5,176 nt of DNA, taken from NCBI GenBank assembly GCA_964464895.1, contig CAYXGY010000019.1:1-5176 (forward strand). Direction: 5' to 3'. The position numbers were made by a program, and so were the translations under genes. The notes under the pieces are model-generated. The model made no database searches. It was given only the letters and a program-made list of their open reading frames with translations, and was not told where the DNA came from. Every line of letters starts with the position of its first letter. Positions within the stretch are counted from its first letter, which is position 1. This document shows positions 1-4,114 of the stretch, piece by piece. This DNA is from Helicobacter_D sp964464895. Its GTDB lineage: Bacteria; Campylobacterota; Campylobacteria; Campylobacterales; Helicobacteraceae.

Positions 1-24
1 TCTGTCTGATGATCTGCCGTTCTT

Positions 25-30
25 TATAAT
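25..30 (+). promoter_or_regulatory. Candidate -10 box for the DUF805 gene
   Basis: TATAAT matches the sigma-70 -10 consensus exactly and lies 31 bases before the ATG at 62, predicting a transcript start near 37 and a leader of about 25 bases. No clear -35 is visible, which is normal for vegetative promoters in Helicobacter and Campylobacter. The box lies inside a frame that is open to the left edge, so if the gene really begins outside the window this would be a chance match in coding DNA. Confidence 0.45.
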
Positions 31-61
31 TATAGCAGCATTTTTACTATGTCGAGTTTTG

Positions 62-421
62 ATGACTTTCAATGATTCAATCAAATTTTGTTTCACTAAG
101 GGATACTGTAGCATCCAAGGAAGAGCAAGTCGAAGTGAGTATTGGTGGTTTACCCTCTGTTGTTGTTGCTTAAGTTTTGCAGCTATAATCGTTGATGTTA
201 TAATCTTTTCGGGACAAAGCATTGTGCAGGCTCTTATGCTGTGCGTGTGTGCCATTCCCGCCGTTACGGTAGCAATTCGCAGACTTCACGACTTAGACCG
301 CTCCGGCTGGTGGTATTTGATATGTTTTGTTCCTCTAATTGGAGGAGTTGTTTTGCTCATTTGGTTTGTATCCAAAGGAACTATTGGAGAAAACCGTTTC
401 GGAAGCAGTCCTTTAGACTAA
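62..421 (+). CDS. DUF805 family small inner-membrane protein
   Basis: A 119-residue member of the DUF805 family, whose members are small bacterial inner-membrane proteins of unknown biochemical function, so none is assigned. The diagnostic motifs are present in order: GRASRSEYWWF at residues 20-30, RRLHDLDRSGWW at 73-84, and a C-terminal G-E-N-R-F-G at 109-114. Three hydrophobic segments at about 30-49, 54-71 and 84-103 predict a polytopic protein, and the length is usual for the family. ATG 62 is chosen because the N-terminus then fits the family; a TTG lies immediately before it in frame. There is no good Shine-Dalgarno, only a weak GAG at 54-56. The frame is open from 62 back to base 2 with no stop, so a longer N-terminus starting outside the window cannot be excluded. 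Residues 33-36 are four consecutive cysteines at the start of the first membrane segment. The gene converges on flhB. Confidence 0.85.
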   Translation: MTFNDSIKFCFTKGYCSIQGRASRSEYWWFTLCCCCLSFAAIIVDVIIFSGQSIVQALMLCVCAIPAVTVAIRRLHDLDRSGWWYLICFVPLIGGVVLLIWFVSKGTIGENRFGSSPLD

Positions 422-446
422 TAATCGTCATCTTTTAAAATTCTTT

Positions 447-472
447 TGTAGAATCTTTAAAGAGATTCTACA
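447..472. terminator. Perfect hairpin in the convergent gap, likely bidirectional terminator
   Basis: TGTAGAATCT at 447-456 and AGATTCTACA at 463-472 form a perfect 10-bp stem around a 6-base loop. The hairpin lies 25 bases past the DUF805 stop and 43 bases past the flhB stop, so it can be read from both strands, as expected for a shared terminator between convergent genes. Neither side has a proper T-tract: the plus side continues TCAAATCATAG and the minus side AAAAGAATTTT. It is therefore not a textbook intrinsic terminator and may instead protect mRNA 3' ends. Confidence 0.6.
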
Positions 473-515
473 TCAAATCATAGCTAGTGCGTCTTTCCTT
501 GCAACAGCGTAATCA

Positions 516-1586
516 CTAGCTTGCCTTTTTCCTACGCTCATCATTGATTTTTTGCACTTTAATCAACACCTCTACCATTGCTTGATACAGGGATTCTGGA
601 ATCTCCATATCCAAATCCACATCTTTATACAAAGCACGTGCTAAGGGGGGGTTTTCAACGATAGGGATTTCATATTCGTTTGCGAGCTCCTTGATACGTT
701 GCGCCAAAAAATCCACGCCTTTAGCGAGCACACGAGGCGCGCGGTCTTTCTTGCTATCATAGCGCAAAGCCACCGCATAGTGCGTTGGGTTGGTTACAAC
801 GACATCTGCGCTCGGAAGATTCTGCATCATTCGCTTGCGTGCCGCTTGAAACATTAATGAGCGAATTTTACCCTTGATTTGTTGGTCTCCTTCCATATTT
901 TTAAATTCATCTTTAACTTCTTGTTTGCTCATACGCAGAGACTTAAAATACTGATAACGTTTGATAAGATAATCCACGCTTGCCATTACCATAAAAAACG
1001 CAAGCAAGATTCCAATCAGAATCAACGCCTTATCGCGAAACCATAGCATTTGGTCCCCAATAGGGAAAAGTGCCACCGTGGTGAGCTCGTGCATAAACCC
1101 AATAAAGACAAAAAATGCGATGATAAAGGCGGTCATTACCTTAAAAGTAATCAAAAATCCATCAAGAAGCTTTTTAAGCGAAACGAGATTCTTCATTCCG
1201 CTGATGAAATTCAATTTTTGCAATTTTGGTTGAATCGCCTTAACCGTGAGTAAAAATCCGCTTTGTGAAACATTTGCTATCACACCGATGAGCATTAATG
1301 CCCCAAAAATCGGTGCAAGCAGATAAAGAATCTGCAACACGAGCGAAACAGCAATAGACATAGCATTTGCACGCGTCAGATCTTGAGAAAAATGCTGATA
1401 AATTTGCTCAAACACATTACTCACGCCCTGCACCCAAAAACTAAAGCACACAAAGATTAATACTAAACCCATTGTAAGCCCAAGAAACGCATTAACATCA
1501 GGGCTTTTAAGGACATTTCCCTCTTCGCGTGCTTTTTCAATTTTTCGCGGGGAGGGGGCTTCGGTTTTTTCTTGTTCATCAGCCAT
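516..1586 (-). CDS. flhB: Flagellar type III export gate protein FlhB
   Basis: FlhB is an inner-membrane part of the flagellar type III export gate. It switches export from rod/hook substrates to filament substrates by autocleavage of its cytoplasmic domain. In Helicobacter and Campylobacter the export gate is also needed for sigma-54-dependent flagellar gene expression (family knowledge). The 356-residue protein is full length. It starts with the conserved cytoplasmic segment EKTEAPSPRKIEKAREEG (6-23), then has four hydrophobic helices at about 32-52, 78-104, 144-166 and 186-208. A charged linker (about 209-250) leads to the autocleavage motif N266-P267-T268-H269, with cleavage expected between N266 and P267. 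The C-terminal domain contains VENPPLARALY (310-320). The ATG lies one base after the mobA stop. An AAAGG at 1597-1593 inside the mobA end, six bases before the ATG, supports this start and translational coupling. Flagellar SctU paralogues are excluded by motif fit and lack of secretion neighbours. Confidence 0.97.
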   Translation of the reverse strand: MADEQEKTEAPSPRKIEKAREEGNVLKSPDVNAFLGLTMGLVLIFVCFSFWVQGVSNVFEQIYQHFSQDLTRANAMSIAVSLVLQILYLLAPIFGALMLIGVIANVSQSGFLLTVKAIQPKLQKLNFISGMKNLVSLKKLLDGFLITFKVMTAFIIAFFVFIGFMHELTTVALFPIGDQMLWFRDKALILIGILLAFFMVMASVDYLIKRYQYFKSLRMSKQEVKDEFKNMEGDQQIKGKIRSLMFQAARKRMMQNLPSADVVVTNPTHYAVALRYDSKKDRAPRVLAKGVDFLAQRIKELANEYEIPIVENPPLARALYKDVDLDMEIPESLYQAMVEVLIKVQKINDERRKKAS

Positions 1587-1587
1587 T

Positions 1588-2229
1588 TTATGCCTTTATT
1601 TGCGATTTTATTTGCACCAAAGCCTTTTGATAATCCTCTGGCGTGTTGAGATTCTGCGTCTTATCCTCATTGATTGCTACAAATTGCGCATTTATTCCCT
1701 CTAAAAGTCGCATAAGCTTGTAATCGCCTTGGGCAATTTGCGCTTGTATCTTAAGAAGTGATTCTAATGTATAAATGCCTAGCAAGGGGTGAATCTTGGA
1801 ATTTTTTGCAAAAGTCGGCTTACGATTCTTTGCATAAGATTGCAAAATCAACTCCACACAATGTTTATCAAAAAAGGGCGCATCAATGCTTAAAACAAAC
1901 ATATCGCATTGCAAAAACTCCAAGCTGCTTTGCAAGCCAAAAATCGGTGCAAACTGCTCTTTGGGGGCATTGGTTAAATTCTTTGCTTCTTGAATGCTGG
2001 CATTATTGTCTAGGATTGTCTTTACTCCCACCGCATTAGGAATCAAAAACTTGGCAGAAAAATAAATATGAGAAAATAGCTCCAATAGGCGTTTGGCTTG
2101 AAAATTTGCTAGGGTTTCTTGTGCTATGGAAGCAATTTCATCGCCAAAGATTAAATCTTGCTTCAGCCTCCCCATTCTCGCACTTCTACCACCACACAAA
2201 ACCACACACGGCATAGAAAATTTTGCCAA
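1588..2229 (-). CDS. mobA: Molybdenum cofactor guanylyltransferase MobA
   Basis: MobA transfers GMP from GTP to molybdopterin-bound molybdenum, making the guanine dinucleotide cofactor used by DMSO-reductase-family enzymes; it acts in the cytoplasm. The 213-residue protein carries the nucleotidyltransferase signature LCGGRSARMGRLKQDL at 11-26 (LxGGxSxRMGxxK), SIDAPFF at 114-120 with the metal-binding Asp116 in a DxP motif, and the C-terminal NLNTPEDY at 193-200. The length is normal. I chose TTG at 2229 because an AGGGAG lies five bases upstream of it. The first internal ATG (2214, residue 6) would sit 20 bases from that site and still retain the catalytic motif. The gene leads a probable two-gene operon with flhB and is divergent from moaA, so two steps of one cofactor pathway flank one control region. 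No frameshift or missing key residue is seen. Confidence 0.93.
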   Translation of the reverse strand: MAKFSMPCVVLCGGRSARMGRLKQDLIFGDEIASIAQETLANFQAKRLLELFSHIYFSAKFLIPNAVGVKTILDNNASIQEAKNLTNAPKEQFAPIFGLQSSLEFLQCDMFVLSIDAPFFDKHCVELILQSYAKNRKPTFAKNSKIHPLLGIYTLESLLKIQAQIAQGDYKLMRLLEGINAQFVAINEDKTQNLNTPEDYQKALVQIKSQIKA

Positions 2230-2234
2230 AACGA

Positions 2235-2240
2235 CTCCCT
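2235..2240 (-). promoter_or_regulatory. mobA ribosome binding site, deciding the TTG start
   Basis: On the minus strand this reads AGGGAG, a close match to AAGGAG, and is five bases from the TTG at 2229. The competing ATG at 2214 has no such site at a usable distance, so this motif is the main reason for calling a TTG start. Confidence 0.75.
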
Positions 2241-2260
2241 ACAAAAGCTCAAAATTACAC

Positions 2261-2266
2261 TATAAT
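2261..2266 (+). promoter_or_regulatory. Candidate -10 box for moaA
   Basis: Plus-strand TATAAT in the left arm of the palindrome predicts a transcript start near 2273 and a moaA leader of about 66 bases. No -35 is evident. A weaker TACACT at 2311-2316 is an alternative that would give a short leader. The box is mirror-paired with a minus-strand TATAAT 9 bases away, so the two promoters could not be occupied together. Confidence 0.45.
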
Positions 2267-2275
2267 TTTGCCAAA

Positions 2276-2281
2276 ATTATA
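2276..2281 (-). promoter_or_regulatory. Candidate -10 box for mobA-flhB
   Basis: On the minus strand this reads TATAAT, with transcription expected to start near 2269 and a leader of about 40 bases before the mobA TTG. A second near match, TATAGT at 2264-2259 on the same strand, could serve instead. It lies in the right arm of the palindrome. Confidence 0.5.
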
Positions 2282-2327
2282 GCTTTTTTCAAGCACTTTT
2301 GGTAGGATTCTACACTTTAAATCAATC

Positions 2328-2333
2328 AAGGAG
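2328..2333 (+). promoter_or_regulatory. moaA ribosome binding site, deciding the GTG start
   Basis: A perfect AAGGAG lies five bases before the GTG at 2339. The first in-frame ATG (2375) is 41 bases away and would remove the residues before the MRIS segment that are normally present in MoaA, so GTG is preferred. Confidence 0.85.
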
Positions 2334-2338
2334 TAGAC

Positions 2339-3337
2339 GTGCTAGTAGATGGTTTTGGAAGAACCATTGATTATATGCGCATTAGCGTAACACAAAGGTG
2401 CAATTTCCGCTGTGCTTATTGTATGCCAAATACGCCAATGAATTTAGGCGATGAGACAGAAGATGTGCCGTTAGAATCTATATTAAACTTTGTCAAAGTG
2501 GCGGTTGCACAAGGGGTAAAAAAAATTAGAATCACCGGCGGAGAGCCACTTTTGCGCTCTAAAATCGTTGAATTTATCGCACAAATTTACGCTATTGCGC
2601 CGCATATTGATATTGCACTCACAACTAACGCCTTTTTACTTGCCCCTCTTGCAAAACCTCTAAAAGACGCAGGATTAATGCGCATTAACATTTCGCTAGA
2701 TTCTTTACAAAAAGACAGAATCCTTTGTATCTCCAAACGCGACGGATTAGAAAAAATCCTAAAGGGCATTGAAGAAGCGCATAGGGTTGGATTCAAAATC
2801 AAGCTCAATATGGTGCCTCTTAAAAATATCAATGACGATGAAATCCTTGCTGTCTTGGAATATGGCATAGAAAAAGGCATTATGGTGCGCTTTATTGAAT
2901 ATATGGAAAATTCGCACGCTAAAGGAGGGATTGAGGGGTTAAAACTCTCTGAAATTCTTGCTTGTGTGCAGAAAAAATACACTACACGAGTGTTTGAAAA
3001 AAAGATTATCGGTCCTGCGACACTCTTTAAGATTCCAAAAGAAAATGTGCAAACCACACTTGGCAAAGAATTACCGCAAGATTATGTCTTTGGTGTCATT
3101 GCCCCGCATAATGATGATTTCTGCAAGAGTTGCAATAGAATCCGCTTAAGCAGTGAGGGCAAACTTATCCCTTGCCTCTACCACGACAATGCAATTGACA
3201 TTAAAGAAGCTATGCTATATGGCGATACAGAGGAGATTCTCGCGCGCTTGAATCTTTGTATCCAAAACAAACCAGAAAAAAACGATTGGAACGAAAATTC
3301 TGTCTCCTCTAGAGCATTTTATCAAACCGGTGGATAA
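2339..3337 (+). CDS. moaA: GTP 3',8-cyclase MoaA (molybdenum cofactor biosynthesis)
   Basis: MoaA is a radical SAM enzyme that converts GTP to 3',8-cyclo-7,8-dihydro-GTP, which MoaC then turns into cyclic pyranopterin monophosphate, the first molybdopterin intermediate. The 332-residue protein has the N-terminal radical SAM cluster motif C21-x3-C25-x2-C28 (CNFRCAYC) and the SAM-binding GGEP at 67-70. The C-terminal second [4Fe-4S] cluster is bound by C262-x2-C265-x13-C279, and the NRIR segment at 266-269 holds the arginines that contact GTP in this family. It ends in the Gly-Gly tail (331-332) that is important for MoaA activity in characterised homologues. All key residues are intact and the length is normal. 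Translation starts at GTG with a perfect AAGGAG. The gene is divergent from mobA; no other moa or moe gene is visible. A weak possible end is the T-rich stretch at about 3380-3387, with no convincing stem before it. Confidence 0.97.
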   Translation: MLVDGFGRTIDYMRISVTQRCNFRCAYCMPNTPMNLGDETEDVPLESILNFVKVAVAQGVKKIRITGGEPLLRSKIVEFIAQIYAIAPHIDIALTTNAFLLAPLAKPLKDAGLMRINISLDSLQKDRILCISKRDGLEKILKGIEEAHRVGFKIKLNMVPLKNINDDEILAVLEYGIEKGIMVRFIEYMENSHAKGGIEGLKLSEILACVQKKYTTRVFEKKIIGPATLFKIPKENVQTTLGKELPQDYVFGVIAPHNDDFCKSCNRIRLSSEGKLIPCLYHDNAIDIKEAMLYGDTEEILARLNLCIQNKPEKNDWNENSVSSRAFYQTGG

Positions 3338-3386
3338 GAATTTAAGCTTCATTGACCATAACTATAAAATGTTAGCAAATTTTTCT

Positions 3387-3401
3387 TAATAATAATTATT
3401 T
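3387..3401. promoter_or_regulatory. Fur-box-like operator upstream of dps
   Basis: TAATAATAATTATTT matches 14 of 15 positions of the H. pylori Fur box as I recall it (TAATAATnATTATTA). AATAAT at 3388-3393 and ATTATT at 3395-3400 are exact inverted repeats around A3394. The centre lies about 40 bases upstream of the start predicted from the TATAAT at 3422, a position where binding would block RNA polymerase. This fits iron-responsive control of an iron-storage gene. PerR or chance AT-richness are alternatives. Confidence 0.6.
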
Positions 3402-3421
3402 TCCTTTAAGAATCCCATTTG

Positions 3422-3427
3422 TATAAT
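3422..3427 (+). promoter_or_regulatory. -10 box for dps
   Basis: An exact TATAAT, preceded by TTTG, lies 29 bases before the dps ATG and predicts a transcript start near 3434 with a leader of about 23 bases. That leader contains a perfect AAGGAG at 3445-3450, six bases from the ATG. The upstream region is T-rich without a -35, as usual for this phylum. Confidence 0.7.
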
Positions 3428-3456
3428 TCGCCCATAAATTTTTTAAGGAGACAGCA

Positions 3457-3894
3457 ATGAATAAAATTGTCCAAACATTAAAACAAATTCAAGCGGATTG
3501 CGCAGTATTTTATATCAAACTTCATAATTACCATTGGAATGTCAAAGGTGCAGACTTTCACCCTGTGCATTCCGCGTTAGAAAATATGTATGATGAAATC
3601 ACGGAGCAAATGGACGAAGTTGCAGAACGCGTGATTCAAATCGGTGAGAAACCTTTTGTAACATTAAAAGACATGCTTGCTGCTAGCAAAATCAAAGAAG
3701 ATAAAGGCACAAGCTTTGATTCTAAAACAATTCTAAAAGCAATCATACCAGATTACGAATATTTCTTAAAATCTTTTAGAGAGCTTTCAGACTTAGCGGG
3801 TGAAGCAAACGACAAAGCAACCGTTGCATTAGCAGATGAAAAAGTCGCTAGCCTAGAAAAAGCTCTTTGGATGCTTAAAGTACAGCTTGCATAA
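3457..3894 (+). CDS. dps: Dps family ferritin-like DNA-protection protein (NapA type)
   Basis: Dps forms a hollow cytoplasmic dodecamer that oxidises Fe(II), preferably with hydrogen peroxide, and stores it as mineral, limiting Fenton damage; some members bind DNA. In H. pylori the homologue is NapA, the neutrophil-activating protein. The 145-residue protein is one residue longer than H. pylori NapA as I recall it. It shows the inter-subunit ferroxidase ligands H26, H38, D53 and E57 within HNYHWNVKG (23-31) and MDEVAER (52-58). The rest is the four-helix ferritin fold, ending in LEKALWMLKVQLA like NapA. There is no lysine-rich N-terminal tail of the E. coli type, so DNA binding, if any, would use the protein surface. 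The gene is monocistronic by layout: its own TATAAT and Fur-like box lie upstream and a hairpin follows. The start is set by AAGGAG six bases upstream. Confidence 0.96.
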   Translation: MNKIVQTLKQIQADCAVFYIKLHNYHWNVKGADFHPVHSALENMYDEITEQMDEVAERVIQIGEKPFVTLKDMLAASKIKEDKGTSFDSKTILKAIIPDYEYFLKSFRELSDLAGEANDKATVALADEKVASLEKALWMLKVQLA

Positions 3895-3908
3895 TCCACA
3901 CCTAAACC

Positions 3909-3942
3909 TTGCTAGGATTCCTAATTTATGGAATCTTGGTAG
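3909..3942 (+). terminator. Terminator-like hairpin after dps
   Basis: The arms 3909-3921 and 3930-3942 can pair over 13 positions around an 8-base loop. The inner six pairs are Watson-Crick (GATTCC with GGAATC) and the outer part includes four G-U wobbles. Wobbles form only in RNA copied in the plus direction, so the structure is oriented to end dps transcripts. The following sequence is pyrimidine-rich (TTCTATTGTCCTCTATTATT) but not a pure T-tract. It starts 14 bases past the dps stop. Confidence 0.55.
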
Positions 3943-3984
3943 CTTCTATTGTCCTCTATTATTAAACAATCGTAAATATCCATA

Positions 3985-4009
3985 AGTAAGGCTTACAAAC
4001 AACCTTACT
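3985..4009. repeat. Inverted repeat in the dps-chemoreceptor gap
   Basis: AGTAAGG at 3985-3991 and CCTTACT at 4003-4009 are exact inverted repeats around an 11-base spacer. The left arm also overlaps a smaller dyad, GTAAG-G-CTTAC at 3986-3996, so two alternative foldings compete. It lies 105 bases before the chemoreceptor ATG. It could be an operator, a second weak terminator, or chance; nothing further distinguishes these. The rest of the 3943-4114 gap is AT-rich with no gene. Confidence 0.4.
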
Positions 4010-4066
4010 AGCTCTTGATAATCACACATAAAGTCAAAAACTTAATTATATTTAAAGAATAATTTT

Positions 4067-4072
4067 TATAAA
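4067..4072 (+). promoter_or_regulatory. Tentative -10 box for the chemoreceptor gene
   Basis: TATAAA preceded by a T-run lies 42 bases before the ATG and would give a leader of about 35 bases. I saw no sigma-54 (GG-N10-GC) or sigma-28 (TAAA...CGATAT) promoter upstream, so a vegetative promoter is the best guess, but the region is so AT-rich that this assignment is weak. Confidence 0.3.
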
Positions 4073-4114
4073 CTATTTAAGGTTATTTTCACAAACCAAA
4101 AGTAAGGAGTTTTT

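Larger units (their letters stand above)
2260..2282. repeat. Perfect 11-bp-arm palindrome between mobA and moaA
   Basis: Bases 2260-2270 (CTATAATTTTG) are the exact reverse complement of 2272-2282 (CAAAATTATAG), with a single C at 2271 as the centre. The element is a continuous 23-base dyad with almost no loop, which suits a dimeric DNA-binding protein or a cruciform better than an RNA hairpin. Each arm contains a TATAAT, one on each strand. It lies in the 109-base gap between divergent genes of one pathway, so it is well placed to control both; no regulator is identified. Confidence 0.8.

Noticed and set aside
49..75. Eight-codon minicistron (ATG 49 to TGA 73) overlapping the DUF805 start
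   Set aside because: It could in principle be a leader peptide, but no ribosome site precedes it and an eight-codon frame is expected by chance.
241..438. A 65-codon frame overlapping the DUF805 gene in another phase
   Set aside because: The overlapping frame carries the DUF805 motifs, while this one lacks any motif or ribosome site.
1050..1253. A 67-codon plus-strand open frame inside flhB
   Set aside because: It is antisense to the membrane region of FlhB, is very lysine- and asparagine-rich, and has no ribosome site.
1758..2039. A 93-codon plus-strand open frame inside mobA
   Set aside because: It is antisense to MobA motifs and the translation is low-complexity-like and unrecognisable, so it is a shadow frame.
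2587..3066. A 159-codon open frame on the minus strand inside moaA
   Set aside because: It is fully antisense to a clear radical SAM gene with intact motifs, has no ribosome site, and its translation shows no family resemblance; long antisense frames arise from the codon bias of the real gene.
2958..3149. A 63-codon same-strand frame within moaA
   Set aside because: It overlaps the C-terminal cluster region of MoaA in another phase and has no independent support.
3895..4114. Possible sigma-54 or sigma-28 promoter for the chemoreceptor, expected for some motility genes
   Set aside because: I found neither GG-N10-GC nor TAAA with a properly spaced CGAT-type box.
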